From an uncultured Idiomarina sp. (lineage in GTDB: Bacteria > Pseudomonadota > Gammaproteobacteria > Enterobacterales > Alteromonadaceae), in the NCBI GenBank assembly GCA_946885915.1, contig CAMPHF010000007.1, positions 62,001 to 126,000 of the forward strand: a stretch of 64,000 nucleotides of DNA, given 5' to 3'. The position numbers and the translations under genes were made by a program. Numbering within the stretch: position 1 is the first letter of the stretch; the number at the start of each line of letters is the position of its first letter. This document shows, one piece after another, positions 27,933-37,793 of this stretch. The notes beneath the pieces were generated by a model. It had not been told where the DNA came from and made no database searches. It worked only from the letters and a program-made list of their open reading frames with translations.

Positions 27933-29133
27933 TTGGCTTCGGAAAGCTTAGCAACAAATCTCGGTAATACTCGTACTGCTTTTGCCGCAGCTCGATCTCG
28001 CGCGGGAGGCCTTCGGTGATTGAGTTGGTTAGGGCGTCGAATTTGTCGAGTATTGCTACTATCTTCTCTTTTTCTGTTAGAGATGGGCTTGGAACGGGAA
28101 TAGCTTCCAAGTTCTTTTTGTTCAGCTTCGGCTGAGCCGCACCGGAAATAAATGGAGTCAGATCGATGCTGTTTAAGTAATACTCAACGTATCTGCGCTC
28201 GGCATAAGTTTCAAACTTAAGTACATGAGCGTGATTATTTACCCACGTTTTACCGCTAATGCTGAAGGCAATAGGAGTGTTGCGGGCTAATAAGTTTGCT
28301 CCATCCTCTGAAATTAACAATAAATCTTCGTCAAAAATATAGTCCTGAACATAGTCGACAATACCCGAGGCACCATAATACGGAATATCTCCAGCAACTC
28401 GCAGCCCGCTCGTGATTGGTTTTCTTTTTGAGTTAAGGTTTTCTGCTAATTCCCCCAAAGGCTTCCACTCCACTTCACCCTCTTCAAAGCTGAGCAATTT
28501 AGCGCGGTAGTAGTTGTATTGTTTTTTGCGTGCGGTAAGCTCGGCGGTAAGCTCGGCGGTAAGCTCGGCGGTAAGCTCGGTAAAAGTATCTAAAATTCTG
28601 ACGATTTCCGCTTGGATTTGCAGCGACTTTTCTGGCTTTTCAGGACATGGAATTGGGATTTCAATTTTCGCCATTAATGCATTTGAACTAAGGTTTGGCT
28701 GTGCGCCGCCACCCGCAATCACATAAATTTGCTCTACTTTGGAAAGAAGATAGTGATACAAATATCTATTGTTAAGGATTTCTGCCTTGGGTAAGAACTT
28801 ACCTACTCGTTGATTCAGGTACGCGGGGCTCTCGTGAGCGTAAAAGCCAATTTTCCCTGTAGTAGCACCAGACATCGCAATTAAAATATCGCCTTTGCGA
28901 ATTTCATAGGAGGCTGTATTTTCCTTATAGTCAGACGGGTCAAAATACTTAACATCGGCTAGGGATATGTTTTTCCCATCGACATTAGTAATTCTAATTA
29001 TCGGTAAACCAGCTTCTTTAAATAAGCTACTTTTAAATGCGAACCCGTTCTTGAAGTCGCATACTTCTCCTAGCGCCTTCCAGTCAACGTCAACCCCATC
29101 AAGCAACTTCTCCATGTAGCTCAGACTACTCAT
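27916..29133 (-). CDS. hsdS: Type I restriction-modification specificity subunit
   Basis: 405 residues with two target-recognition domains (about 16-175 and 220-370), each followed by a conserved helix: [14 protein letters not shown] (about 212-225) and [15 protein letters not shown] (about 385-399). Between the first domain and its helix lies [20 protein letters not shown], the TAEL repeat known from the EcoR124/type IC family, where changing the copy number alters the spacer length of the bipartite recognition site. The recognition sequence itself cannot be predicted by eye. It overlaps hsdM by 4 bp. Confidence 0.94.
   Translation of the reverse strand: MSSLSYMEKLLDGVDVDWKALGEVCDFKNGFAFKSSLFKEAGLPIIRITNVDGKNISLADVKYFDPSDYKENTASYEIRKGDILIAMSGATTGKIGFYAHESPAYLNQRVGKFLPKAEILNNRYLYHYLLSKVEQIYVIAGGGAQPNLSSNALMAKIEIPIPCPEKPEKSLQIQAEIVRILDTFTELTAELTAELTAELTARKKQYNYYRAKLLSFEEGEVEWKPLGELAENLNSKRKPITSGLRVAGDIPYYGASGIVDYVQDYIFDEDLLLISEDGANLLARNTPIAFSISGKTWVNNHAHVLKFETYAERRYVEYYLNSIDLTPFISGAAQPKLNKKNLEAIPVPSPSLTEKEKIVAILDKFDALTNSITEGLPREIELRQKQYEYYRDLLLSFPKPNEQAA
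28532..28579 (-). repeat. Four perfect 12-bp tandem repeats in hsdS (TAEL repeats)
   Basis: On the plus strand the unit GCGGTAAGCTCG occurs four times without mismatch (28532, 28544, 28556, 28568). Being 12 bp, slippage adds or removes four residues and stays in frame. In EcoR124I and EcoR124II, two versus three TAEL copies change the DNA spacer by one base pair. This locus has three complete TAEL units in the protein. Confidence 0.95.
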
Positions 29134-30686
29134 CGTTCAACCTCCGCTCCCTCAATCTCCGCCACAATCGCATCAATATCCGCACGCAGCTGGTCAATCT
29201 TGGCAACGGTCGTTTTCAGCTCTGCGTTGAGTTCGGTAATGTCGATAACTTCTCGATTGTCTTTGGCCTCAACATAGCTGCTGACGGAGAGGTTGTAGTC
29301 ACTTTCTGCTACCTTCTCGAATGGTACCGACTTGGCAAAGTGCTCAACATCCTGTTTGCTCTCGAACACTTTCATAATCTGTTCGATGTGCTCATCGGTC
29401 AGTACGTTGTTATTGGTTTCTTTCTTAAACAAGTTACTCGCGTCAATAAACTGCGTGGTGGTGTCTTGCTTATGCTTGGAGAGCACCAAAATGTTGACGG
29501 CAATCGTGGTACCAAAGAACAAGTTTGGCGCTAACGAAATCACAGATTCAACGTAGTTATTATCCACAAGGTATTTACGAATTTTCTGCTCAGCACCGCC
29601 ACGATAGAAAATACCGGGGAAACAAACAATGGCTGCACGGCCTTTGCTTGAAAGGTAACTGAGTGCGTGCAACACAAAGGCAAAGTCAGCTTTTGATTTG
29701 GGGGCTAGTACACCCGCTGGGGCAAAACGCTCGTCGTTAATCAGTGTCGGGTCGTCACTACCTATCCATTTCACCGAGTACGGTGGGTTAGAAACAATGG
29801 CATCAAACGGCTTGTCATCCAAAAAATGTGGATTAGTGAGCGTGTTCCCTAACTGGATATTGAACTTGTCGTAGTTGATGTTGTGCAGGAACATGTTCAT
29901 ACGAGCAAGGTTGTACGTCGTGTGGTTAATCTCCTGCCCGAAGTAACCGTCCTCAATACGATGCACGTCGATGTGCTTTCTCGCCTGCATCAGCAAAGAA
30001 CCAGAACCCGCTGCCGGATCATAAATTTTATTAATGCTCTCTTGCCCGTGAATTGCCAATAGTGCAATGAGTTTCGATACATGTTGCGGCGTAAAAAACT
30101 CGCCACCTGATTTCCCAGCATTAGCTGCGTAATTTGAAATAAGAAATTCGTAGGCATCACCGAACAGGTCGATTTGGTTGTCTTCGAAGTTTCCAAAGTC
30201 TAGCCCCGCAACCCCCTTTAACACGGCTGCTAAGCGCAAGTTTTTATCTTTTACCGTGTTACCCAAGCGATTGCTGGTGGTGTCGAAATCCGCAAACAAT
30301 CCTTTGATGTCTTGCTCTGAGGCATAGCCATTCGCGGAGTTCTCAATTTCACCAAAGATGCGGGCAAGGTCGGTGTTCAAGCTCTCGTTATTATGCGCGC
30401 TTTTGGCCACGTTTACGAATAACTGGCTTGGGTAAATAAAGTAGCCTTTGGTTTTAATGGCATCGTCTTTGATGTCGTTGGTAACAACTGAGTCATCAAG
30501 CGATGCATAGTTGATGCTTTCGTCACCGGCTTCAATGTAGCTAGCGAAGTTTTCGCTGATAAAGCGATAGAACAAGGTACCGAGTACGTATTGCTTAAAA
30601 TCCCAGCCGTCTACTGAGCCACGAACGTCGTTGGCAATCTGCCAAATTTGGCGCTGAAGCGCGGCGCGCTGTTGGGTACTTGTCAT
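29130..30686 (-). CDS. hsdM: Type I restriction-modification DNA methyltransferase subunit
   Basis: 518 residues. An N-terminal HsdM domain ([21 protein letters not shown]) is followed by the N6-adenine methyltransferase domain with SAM-binding [10 protein letters not shown] (about 226-235) and catalytic NPPYSVKW (about 298-305). The C-terminus (about 470-518) is a coiled coil that should bind HsdS. It is the first gene of the operon; AGGGA sits 8 bp before the start. With HsdS it protects the host by methylating adenines in the recognition site. Confidence 0.95.
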   Translation of the reverse strand: MTSTQQRAALQRQIWQIANDVRGSVDGWDFKQYVLGTLFYRFISENFASYIEAGDESINYASLDDSVVTNDIKDDAIKTKGYFIYPSQLFVNVAKSAHNNESLNTDLARIFGEIENSANGYASEQDIKGLFADFDTTSNRLGNTVKDKNLRLAAVLKGVAGLDFGNFEDNQIDLFGDAYEFLISNYAANAGKSGGEFFTPQHVSKLIALLAIHGQESINKIYDPAAGSGSLLMQARKHIDVHRIEDGYFGQEINHTTYNLARMNMFLHNINYDKFNIQLGNTLTNPHFLDDKPFDAIVSNPPYSVKWIGSDDPTLINDERFAPAGVLAPKSKADFAFVLHALSYLSSKGRAAIVCFPGIFYRGGAEQKIRKYLVDNNYVESVISLAPNLFFGTTIAVNILVLSKHKQDTTTQFIDASNLFKKETNNNVLTDEHIEQIMKVFESKQDVEHFAKSVPFEKVAESDYNLSVSSYVEAKDNREVIDITELNAELKTTVAKIDQLRADIDAIVAEIEGAEVER

Positions 30687-30849
30687 TTTTATATCCCTGC
30701 CTTAATCCATTTTGAGCGTGTTATTAATATGCTTTAAAAGATACCACAATCTTTAGCGTAGAAAGCAAAAGCTGGCCTTTAGTTGGCCATTAAATCGCGG
30801 CCTTTTTAATAGTATTTAATTTACCGCCGGCCAACGCTTAGGCATAAAA

Positions 30850-30870
30850 AAGCCCGCACAAGGCGGGCTT
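30850..30870 (-). terminator. Terminator of the gcvTHP operon
   Basis: AAGCCCGC (30850-30857), loop ACAAG, GCGGGCTT (30863-30870): a perfect 8-bp stem followed on the minus strand by T6. It lies 19 bp after the gcvP stop. A-rich flanks on both sides make it potentially bidirectional. Confidence 0.9.
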
Positions 30871-30888
30871 AAAAAACAAACCAAAAAC

Positions 30889-33771
30889 CTACCGATAACT
30901 ATCCACGGCTGGGCAGCTACAAATCAGGTTGCGGTCGCCATATACGTCGTCAATGCGGTTCACCGATGGCCAGAACTTGTTCACGGCAACGGCGGCCACT
31001 GGGTAGGCGGCGGTTTGACGGTCGTACGGACGATCCCAGTTGTTATCCACGATGTCCGCTAAGGTGTGCGGTGCGTGGTGCAGTGGGTTGTTGTCTTCTG
31101 GCCATTCGCCGGCGGCAATCTTGCTGGCTTCGGCACGAATGCTCAGCATGGCTTCAATAAAGCGGTCTAGCTCGGCTTTAGATTCCGACTCGGTGGGCTC
31201 TACCATTAAGGTGCCCGCTACCGGGAAGCTCATGGTGGGGCTGTGGAAGCCGTAATCTTGTAAGCGCTTGGCAATGTCCATTTCGGTTACACCGCACTCT
31301 TCTTTCAACGGGCGCAAATCAATAATACATTCGTGCGCCACGCGGTCGTTGCGACCTTTATAAAGAATGGGGTAATGCGCGCTAATTTTCTTCGCTAAGT
31401 AGTTGGCGTTCAAAATAGCCACTTCGGTGGCTTCACGCAGGCCGCGGCCGCCCATCATGGCAATGTACATCCATGAAATTGGCAAAATGCTGGCACTACC
31501 GTATGGTGCTGCGGATACCGCGCCATTGTCATATCCGGTACCCGGAATATGAATAATGGTGTGGTTTGGCAAGAAGGGTTCTAAGTGTTTCTTCACGCCA
31601 ATGGGGCCCATACCAGGACCGCCACCACCGTGCGGAATACAGAAGGTTTTGTGTAGGTTTAAGTGCGAGACGTCGGCACCCACGTAACCGGGCGAGGTTA
31701 CCCCTACTTGGGCGTTCATGTTGGCGCCATCTAGGTACACTTGACCACCGTAGCTATGTACTAGCTCACAAATGTCCTTAATGCCTTCTTCGTACACCCC
31801 GTGGGTAGATGGGTATGTCACCATAATGCACGACAAATTCTCGCCCGCTTCAGCGGCTTTGGCTTTTAAATCGGCCATGTCGACGTTGCCGTGCTTGTCG
31901 CAATCTACCACGACCACTTTCATGCTCATCATTTGGGCAGAAGCTGGGTTGGTACCGTGCGCCGAGCTTGGGATCAAGCAAATATTCCGGTGCCCTTCAC
32001 CACGGCTTTGGTGATACTTCTGAATAGCCAATAAGCCAGCGTACTCGCCCTGCGCACCCGAGTTTGGCTGCATGCTAAGGGCGTCGTAACCGGTAATGTT
32101 AATTAACCACTGCGATAACGTTTCGATCATTTCCTGATAACCCGCGGCCTGCTCTAACGGGCAGAACGGGTGTAACTGACCAAACTCAGGCCAAGTTACC
32201 GGTATCATTTCGGCGGTGGCGTTTAGCTTCATAGTACAAGAACCCAGCGAGATCATGCTGTGGTTCAAGGCTAAATCTTTGTTTTCCAGCTGTTTAATGT
32301 AACGCAGCATCTCGGTTTCTGAGTGGTAGCTGTTAAACACTGGGTGGGTCAGAATTTCTGACTGGCGCTGTAACTCGGCCGGGATAGATTCTACTTCGCC
32401 AGCAGCTACGCGCGCATCTAGGGTCGCAATATCTAAACCGTGATCTTCGCCTAAAATGGCGTCGAACAACCGCGCCACGTCGTCACGGGTTTTGGCTTCG
32501 TCTAAGCTCACGCCAAATACGCCGTTACCGTCTACCCGTAGGTTTAGCTGGGCTTTATCGGTGCGCGCTAAAATGGCGTCGGTGTTGCCTTCAAGTTTAA
32601 AGGTTAAGGTGTCGAACCAAGTGCTAGTCAGCAGTTCAACGCCTTTATCTTTTAAGCCTAAGGCCACAATGTCGGTTAACCGATGAATGCGTGAAGCAAT
32701 GGTGCGCAAGCCTTGGGGGCCGTGGTACACGGCGTAGAACGCGGCCATGTTGGCCAGCAATACTTGTGCGGTACAAATGTTCGAGTTGGCTTTTTCGCGG
32801 CGAATATGTTGCTCGCGAGTTTGCATGGCCATGCGCAGCGCTTGGTTGCCGCGTGAATCACGCGATACGCCAATAATACGGCCTGGCAACGAGCGTTTAA
32901 ACTTGTCGCGAGTAGCAAAGAAGGCAGCATGTGGACCGCCGTAACCCATAGGTACACCGAAGCGCTGAGCAGAACCTAGCACCATGTCGGCACCCATTTC
33001 ACCCGGCGACTTCAACAGTACCAAGCTCATGAAATCGGCCGCTACGGCGACAATAGCGTTGTTGCTTTGCAACGCAGCAATGGTTTGCTCAAGATTATGC
33101 AATTGGCCTTGGCGATCTGGGTATTGTAACAGTGCGCCAAACACGTCGTGCTGGGTCGCTTCGGCAACTGGCGCCACAATAACTTCAAACCCAAACATTT
33201 CGGCGCGGGTTTTTACTACGTCAATGGTTTGTGGGTATACATTATCGCCCACAAAGAACGCGTTTGATTTGCTCTTGCTCACGCGCTTGGCCATCGCCAT
33301 GGCTTCTGCGGCAGCGGTGGCTTCGTCTAACAACGAGGCGCTGGCTAATTCTAAGCCGGTTAAATCAATGGTCATTTGTTGAAAGTTCAACAACGACTCT
33401 AAGCGGCCTTGGGCAATTTCTGGCTGATACGGGGTGTAGGCGGTATACCAACCTGGGTTTTCCAACACGTTGCGCAAAATAACGTTAGGCACCAAGGTAT
33501 CGTAGTAACCCATGCCAATGAACGAGGTATAAATCTTGTTCTTTTTGGCAATGGCTTTTAACTTCGCCAAGGCTTCACGTTCGGTTTGTGGTTCGCCAAC
33601 GGTAATGAACGGTTCGCGCAGAATTGAACCTGGCACCGTGTCTTTGGTTAAGGCTTCCAGCGAATCGGCACCTAACTCGGCCAGCATTGCGGCTTGCTCA
33701 TCCGCGCTGGGGCCAATGTGGCGACCGATAAACTCGTCGTGATTTTCTAACTGCTGCAATGTGGTGGTCAT
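30889..33771 (-). CDS. gcvP: Glycine dehydrogenase (decarboxylating), P protein
   Basis: 960 residues from the ATG at 33771, which gives [20 protein letters not shown] like E. coli GcvP (957 aa); in-frame ATGs 9 and 21 bp upstream are less likely. The PLP lysine lies in [19 protein letters not shown] near residue 707, in the catalytic C-terminal half; the N-terminal half is the paralogous homodimerisation half. It decarboxylates glycine and passes the aminomethyl group to the lipoyl arm of GcvH. Last gene of gcvT-gcvH-gcvP, with a partial terminator in front of it. Confidence 0.96.
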   Translation of the reverse strand: MTTTLQQLENHDEFIGRHIGPSADEQAAMLAELGADSLEALTKDTVPGSILREPFITVGEPQTEREALAKLKAIAKKNKIYTSFIGMGYYDTLVPNVILRNVLENPGWYTAYTPYQPEIAQGRLESLLNFQQMTIDLTGLELASASLLDEATAAAEAMAMAKRVSKSKSNAFFVGDNVYPQTIDVVKTRAEMFGFEVIVAPVAEATQHDVFGALLQYPDRQGQLHNLEQTIAALQSNNAIVAVAADFMSLVLLKSPGEMGADMVLGSAQRFGVPMGYGGPHAAFFATRDKFKRSLPGRIIGVSRDSRGNQALRMAMQTREQHIRREKANSNICTAQVLLANMAAFYAVYHGPQGLRTIASRIHRLTDIVALGLKDKGVELLTSTWFDTLTFKLEGNTDAILARTDKAQLNLRVDGNGVFGVSLDEAKTRDDVARLFDAILGEDHGLDIATLDARVAAGEVESIPAELQRQSEILTHPVFNSYHSETEMLRYIKQLENKDLALNHSMISLGSCTMKLNATAEMIPVTWPEFGQLHPFCPLEQAAGYQEMIETLSQWLINITGYDALSMQPNSGAQGEYAGLLAIQKYHQSRGEGHRNICLIPSSAHGTNPASAQMMSMKVVVVDCDKHGNVDMADLKAKAAEAGENLSCIMVTYPSTHGVYEEGIKDICELVHSYGGQVYLDGANMNAQVGVTSPGYVGADVSHLNLHKTFCIPHGGGGPGMGPIGVKKHLEPFLPNHTIIHIPGTGYDNGAVSAAPYGSASILPISWMYIAMMGGRGLREATEVAILNANYLAKKISAHYPILYKGRNDRVAHECIIDLRPLKEECGVTEMDIAKRLQDYGFHSPTMSFPVAGTLMVEPTESESKAELDRFIEAMLSIRAEASKIAAGEWPEDNNPLHHAPHTLADIVDNNWDRPYDRQTAAYPVAAVAVNKFWPSVNRIDDVYGDRNLICSCPAVDSYR

Positions 33772-33810
33772 GTACTTCATTTCCCGCTTCAACGTTTTGA
33801 AAAACGCAAA

Positions 33811-33834
33811 ACCCCGGCAGAATGTTACCGGGGT
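33811..33834 (-). terminator. Intercistronic hairpin between gcvH and gcvP
   Basis: ACCCCGG (33811-33817) pairs with CCGGGGT (33828-33834); on the minus strand TTTTGCGTTTTT follows. It resembles a leaky intrinsic terminator that could lower gcvP relative to gcvT and gcvH, or stabilise the upstream mRNA end. Confidence 0.6.
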
Positions 33835-33855
33835 CCTGTGGTATGCGCGCTATCC

Positions 33856-34245
33856 TTACTCTTCGTCGATAACTTCTTGATAACCCTCGGCATCAAGTAA
33901 GCCGTCCACTTCGCTCGGATCGTCAGCTTTAATTTTGAACAACCAACCGTCACCGTATGGGTCGTTATTTACGGTTTCAGGTGAGTCTTCTAAATCTTCG
34001 TTAATTGCCAATACTTCGCCAGCAATTGGGGCGTAAATGTCAGAGGCGGCTTTTACTGATTCAGCTACGGCAACGTCATCGCCGGCGGCCACGTTCGCGC
34101 CTACTTCTGGCAAATCAACAAATACCATGTCGCCTAGCAAATCTTGGGCGTGCTCGGTAATACCAATGGTGAATACGCCGTTACCTTCGTCACGAACCCA
34201 CTCGTGGGTTGATGCATACTTTAATTCTGCTGGAATATTGCTCAT
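33856..34245 (-). CDS. gcvH: Glycine cleavage system H protein
   Basis: 129 residues, the standard length. The lipoylated Lys lies in [17 protein letters not shown] (about residues 62-78). It shuttles the aminomethyl group from GcvP to GcvT and hydrogens to lipoamide dehydrogenase. It is second in the operon, 40 bp after gcvT. Confidence 0.97.
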   Translation of the reverse strand: MSNIPAELKYASTHEWVRDEGNGVFTIGITEHAQDLLGDMVFVDLPEVGANVAAGDDVAVAESVKAASDIYAPIAGEVLAINEDLEDSPETVNNDPYGDGWLFKIKADDPSEVDGLLDAEGYQEVIDEE

Positions 34246-34285
34246 GATGCTTCCTTCAATGCTCGTTAACTAAAAACTGTGGTGA

Positions 34286-35365
34286 TTAAAGCACGGATTT
34301 GCCGTTACGGACAAATGCCGGGCGCACAATTTCTACCGTGACAAAACCTTTACGCATTTCTACTTCGGCGGTTTCGCCAAATGGCTTCGGCACGCGCGCC
34401 ATAGCAATAGAAAAGCCCAGCGTTGGCGAGAAGGTGCCAGAGGTAATAATACCTTCGCCGCCTTCTACTTTCACTTTTTGACCATGGCGTAATACGCCTT
34501 TTTCGCGCATCACCAGGCCTACTAATTTGTCGTAGCCTTGCTCTTTCTGACGCTCTAACGCCGCCCGACCAATAAAGTCGCGCTCAGCCGGCTCAAACGC
34601 CACGCTCCATTCCATGTTGGCAGCGAGGGGTGAAATGCTCTCGTCCATGTCTTGGCCGTACAAGTTCATGCCGGCTTCTAAGCGCAAGGTATCACGCGCG
34701 CCTAAGCCACATGGCTGTACGCCAACATTTAATAAGGCATCCCACAATGCAGTTACTTTGTCGCCTGGCACGACAATTTCATAGCCGCGCTCACCGGTGT
34801 AGCCGGTAGTGGCAATAAAGTAATCGCCTACTTGCACTGACAAGAATGGCTTCATGCCTTTTACGAGTTCAAACTGCTCGGCATCTAGCACTAGCTTCAA
34901 TTTTTCTTCCGCTTTCGGGCCTTGCAAGGCCACCATGGCAAGCTCTGGCTGCTCAGTAATGGTCACTTGGAAGTTAGCCGCGGCTGATTCAATCCATGGA
35001 ATATCTTTTTCACGGGTAGCAGAGTTCACCACTAAGCGGTACGACTGATCGTTAAAGAAGTACACAATAAGGTCATCAATAACACCGCCGCGCTCGTTCA
35101 GCATGCTGCTGTACTGTGCTTTGCCAGCAATGCTGAGCTTGGCCACATCGTTGGCCAGCAAATAACGGAGGAAGGCTTTGGCTTCAAGCCCGGCCACATC
35201 CACAATGGTCATGTGCGATACATCGAACACGCCAGAATCGTTGCGCACGGCATTGTGCTCTTCAATTTGCGAACCATAGTTGAGCGGCATGTCCCAACCA
35301 TGAAAATCGACCATTTTTGCTTTCGCCGCTAAATGCGCGTCGTAGAGCGGAGTACGGTTTGCCAT
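34286..35365 (-). CDS. gcvT: Glycine cleavage system T protein (aminomethyltransferase)
   Basis: 359 residues. It transfers the methylene group from the H-protein arm to tetrahydrofolate, releasing ammonia. Typical blocks: [24 protein letters not shown] at the N-terminus (only the first part is diagnostic), [10 protein letters not shown] near residue 190 and [18 protein letters not shown] near 225-242. First gene of the operon; a TATAAT promoter and a hairpin lie in the leader. Confidence 0.96.
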   Translation of the reverse strand: MANRTPLYDAHLAAKAKMVDFHGWDMPLNYGSQIEEHNAVRNDSGVFDVSHMTIVDVAGLEAKAFLRYLLANDVAKLSIAGKAQYSSMLNERGGVIDDLIVYFFNDQSYRLVVNSATREKDIPWIESAAANFQVTITEQPELAMVALQGPKAEEKLKLVLDAEQFELVKGMKPFLSVQVGDYFIATTGYTGERGYEIVVPGDKVTALWDALLNVGVQPCGLGARDTLRLEAGMNLYGQDMDESISPLAANMEWSVAFEPAERDFIGRAALERQKEQGYDKLVGLVMREKGVLRHGQKVKVEGGEGIITSGTFSPTLGFSIAMARVPKPFGETAEVEMRKGFVTVEIVRPAFVRNGKSVL

Positions 35366-35386
35366 GCGTGTTTTCCTCTGGGTGCT

Positions 35387-35411
35387 TGTCGCCGGGTTTG
35401 GGGTGGCGACA
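35387..35411 (-). promoter_or_regulatory. Hairpin in the gcvT 5' leader
   Basis: TGTCGCC (35387-35393) and GGCGACA (35405-35411) form a perfect 7-bp stem with an 11-nt loop, about 22 bp before the gcvT start and downstream of the predicted promoter. It has no T-tract, so it is more likely to affect translation or stability than termination. It does not match the tandem glycine-riboswitch architecture. Confidence 0.45.
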
Positions 35412-35432
35412 GGCCATCAAAAATTAGCCCGA

Positions 35433-35461
35433 ATTATAGAACTCACGGGGGTGCGCAACAA
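35433..35461 (-). promoter_or_regulatory. Sigma-70-like promoter of gcvTHP
   Basis: Read on the minus strand: TTGTTG (35456-35461), 17 bp, TATAAT (35433-35438). A start about 7 bp further gives a leader of roughly 60 nt that contains the hairpin. Confidence 0.65.
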
Positions 35462-35525
35462 ATGAATATTACTAATAATTTTATTTATTTTATTAATACT
35501 ACTTGCTGACATATAATATTTTGTT

Positions 35526-36410
35526 ATGAAACAACTCTCTCTTGATGCCCTCCGCGCTTTTGTAAGCGTGGTGGAGCTGCAAAGTTATACGGCTGCGGGG
35601 CAACTTTTGGGTCGCTCGCAACCCGCGATTAGTTTGCAGCTACAACGTTTAGAAGAACAACTGGGGCAGCCCTTAGTACAGCGCCAGCGTGGCCGTATTG
35701 GTTTAACCACTGCTGGGCAAGAACTGCTCGATAGCGCCCGCCAGATGTTGGCGTTAAACGATCAGGTATTTGCGCGGTTCGAGCATCAGGGCGTGCGCGG
35801 GCGTGTGCGGCTTGGTATTCCCAGTGAATTCGCCAGTAAATTACTGCCGCGGTTGCTAGGTCAGTTTGCCCAGTCGTACCCAAATGTGGCGCTAGAAGTA
35901 ACCTCGGCGCTAAGTAAAGACTTACTCGATGAGCGTGCCCAGCGCCGCTACGACTTAATTATTGCGCTGCAAGAGCCGTTTGCCACCAACCCGAAAACCC
36001 GAGTGCTGAAACAAGAGCCGCTGGTGTGGGTAGGTGCTGATGAGCGTTTTGCCGAGCGCTTAACGGCCAAGCAAATTGCATTAGTGGCAGCGCCGGATGG
36101 CTGTATTTATCGCAAGCGGGCGCTAAGTGTGTTGGCGCAGCACGATATTGGTGCGCGCATTAGCTTTACCAATGCCGACTTTGCCGGGTTAACCGCTGCT
36201 ATTCGCAGTGGCTTGGGCATTACGGTGCTGGCCCAAAGCACGGTGCCCGATGATTTGTTGGTGCTCGATAAACTGCCCGAGAAATTACCGGAGCTGGGCA
36301 CTATTAGCATTGTGCTGCAGCTCAATATTGCAGCCCATGAGCCCGACCATGCGGCAGTACAGTACCTGGCCGATTACCTAAGTGATTACTTACAAACCAG
36401 CGGCTTGTGA
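35526..36410 (+). CDS. LysR-family transcriptional regulator
   Basis: 294 residues: N-terminal winged HTH (about 3-62; SYTAAGQLLGRSQPAISLQLQRL) and a substrate-binding effector domain (about 90-290). It is divergent from gcvT across 160 AT-rich bp, the usual arrangement for a LysR protein controlling its neighbour, so it may regulate glycine cleavage; but its sequence does not read as a close GcvA relative, and this is inference. It converges on ubiI with 18 bp between stops. Confidence 0.88.
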   Translation: MKQLSLDALRAFVSVVELQSYTAAGQLLGRSQPAISLQLQRLEEQLGQPLVQRQRGRIGLTTAGQELLDSARQMLALNDQVFARFEHQGVRGRVRLGIPSEFASKLLPRLLGQFAQSYPNVALEVTSALSKDLLDERAQRRYDLIIALQEPFATNPKTRVLKQEPLVWVGADERFAERLTAKQIALVAAPDGCIYRKRALSVLAQHDIGARISFTNADFAGLTAAIRSGLGITVLAQSTVPDDLLVLDKLPEKLPELGTISIVLQLNIAAHEPDHAAVQYLADYLSDYLQTSGL

Positions 36411-36428
36411 GCATGCTTTGCGAACGGC

Positions 36429-37793
36429 TTACGCCTCGCCTAGCGCAATTCGGGCGCACCACTTCCGCAGCGGATGCACGCGCTGCGCGGCGCTAAACCC
36501 CAGCCCACGCAATAACTGCCAGGCCGGCTGTGCGTTGCCAAACCCGCGTTTGAACGCCTCCATTGCCGCGATCATGGTTAAACTATGCGCTTTGCGCTCA
36601 CGCTGATAATGACCCAGTGCGCGCTCCAACGCTTTACCCGAATGGCTAAACGCTTGCTGCAAGGCACGCACATCGGCAAAGCCTAAGTTGGCGCCCTGCC
36701 CCGCTAACGGATGAATACTATGCGCGGCATCGCCCACTAAAATCACGCCCGGCGCTAACCATTGTTGGGCGTAGCGCATCCGCAGCGGAAAACTGGCAAT
36801 AGGCTTAGCGCCGGTATTGACCAGCTGCAGCTTGCCTAAACAGTTATCGGAAGCCACTTGCAGCGCCTTCATAAATTCATCGGTTGATGCTTTTAATAGG
36901 CCCTCAGCCGCGGGCATGTCGTATGACCACACCATGGAAACCTGATGCGGATCGGCCAATGGCAGCAGCGCCAGTGGCCCGGTGGGCATAAACACTTGGC
37001 GGGCGATACCTTGGTGTGGCAGTTCAGTTTGTAACACGGCCACTAAGCCGCGTTGCTCGTAATCCCAGTGGGTGGTGGGTAATTCGGCTTGTTGGCGAAT
37101 GGTGGAATCTATGCCATCGGCGGCAATCACGAAGTCGGCTTGTAACTGATGCTGAGTTTGCTGCCCCTGCGCGTCGGTAACCTTAAAACTAAGCGTGCGC
37201 TCGGCAATAATGTCATTTGACAGTTTTAATGTGTCATTTGAATGACTTAGCCTGTCAATTGACATGACTCGTGTGTCATTTGACACGTTATAGGTGTCTT
37301 TTGACCTGCTTAGTTTGTCATGTGACACATAATTACTGTCATTTGAACGCCTTTTACTGTCAAACGACAGCTTTTTAAGTGTCAAATGACTGACTTTTTC
37401 ATACAAGCGCACGCCTGCGCGCTCGGCAGCTTGCCAAAGCAATTGCTCCAGCGCGGCATTTTCGACAATAGCGCCCAAATCCTTAGCGCCTACTTCGGCG
37501 GCGTCAAAGTTCACTCGCGCAAAACTATTGGCTTCCCATACCTGCATTTGCTGGTACGGGCCTAGCCGGTTGGCCGGTAATTGCGACCACACGCCGAGCT
37601 GATCCAGTAACTCGCGCGAGGCATGGTTTATGGCACTTACTCGCAAACTGGGCGGCGCATCGGCGGCCAACTGGGGCGCCTCGCCTTGCTCTAATACCAC
37701 CACTTGCCGGCGCTGGTTTTGGCTGGCCAGCGCCAGCGCGGTGGCCAAGCCCATCATGCCACCACCAACCACCACTATGGTTTGCTGACTCAT
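36429..37793 (-). CDS. ubiI: UbiI/VisC-type FAD-dependent ubiquinone-biosynthesis hydroxylase with repeat insertion
   Basis: 454 residues against about 400 for E. coli UbiI. N-terminal FAD-binding GGGMMGLATALAL (about 10-22), DFVIAADGIDST near residue 225 and the second FAD motif GDAAHSIHPLAGQGANLGF near 354-372 are intact. Family members hydroxylate the aromatic ring of ubiquinone precursors (C5 for UbiI). Residues about 134-194 are an extra block of eight heptads, [LRVMH]-S-x-D-x-x-x, encoded by 12-bp palindromes at a 21-bp period; it sits in the substrate-domain region between KVSHLTL and FKVTDAQG. The start overlaps the ubiH stop by 4 bp. The assignment to UbiI rather than UbiF rests on operon position. 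Confidence 0.88.
   Translation of the reverse strand: MSQQTIVVVGGGMMGLATALALASQNQRRQVVVLEQGEAPQLAADAPPSLRVSAINHASRELLDQLGVWSQLPANRLGPYQQMQVWEANSFARVNFDAAEVGAKDLGAIVENAALEQLLWQAAERAGVRLYEKVSHLTLKKLSFDSKRRSNDSNYVSHDKLSRSKDTYNVSNDTRVMSIDRLSHSNDTLKLSNDIIAERTLSFKVTDAQGQQTQHQLQADFVIAADGIDSTIRQQAELPTTHWDYEQRGLVAVLQTELPHQGIARQVFMPTGPLALLPLADPHQVSMVWSYDMPAAEGLLKASTDEFMKALQVASDNCLGKLQLVNTGAKPIASFPLRMRYAQQWLAPGVILVGDAAHSIHPLAGQGANLGFADVRALQQAFSHSGKALERALGHYQRERKAHSLTMIAAMEAFKRGFGNAQPAWQLLRGLGFSAAQRVHPLRKWCARIALGEA
37211..37391. repeat. Array of nine 12-bp palindromes, 21-bp period, inside ubiI
   Basis: Copies of TGTCATTTGACA or close variants begin at 37211, 37232, 37253, 37274, 37295, 37316, 37337, 37358 and 37380. 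The first eight are spaced exactly 21 bp; the ninth is off by one and lies in what looks like native ubiI sequence. The 12-bp cores are conserved (three identical) while the 9-bp spacers vary. The period is 7 codons and also two helical turns. No stop codon is created. Confidence 0.95.

Noticed and set aside
28532..28579. CRISPR or mobile-element repeat in hsdS
   Set aside because: The units are directly adjacent 12-mers coding for TAEL repeats, a known feature of HsdS.
22901..30686. Whether hsdR or hsdM is broken
   Set aside because: Both frames are uninterrupted and all key nuclease, helicase and methylase motifs are present, so the system looks complete.
35366..35525. Glycine riboswitch before gcvT
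   Set aside because: The leader downstream of the promoter is only about 60 nt and lacks tandem aptamer motifs; only a simple hairpin is present.
37211..37391. CRISPR array in ubiI
   Set aside because: The repeat core is 12 bp and spacers are 9 bp, far below CRISPR dimensions; the array lies in an open coding frame and no cas genes are present.
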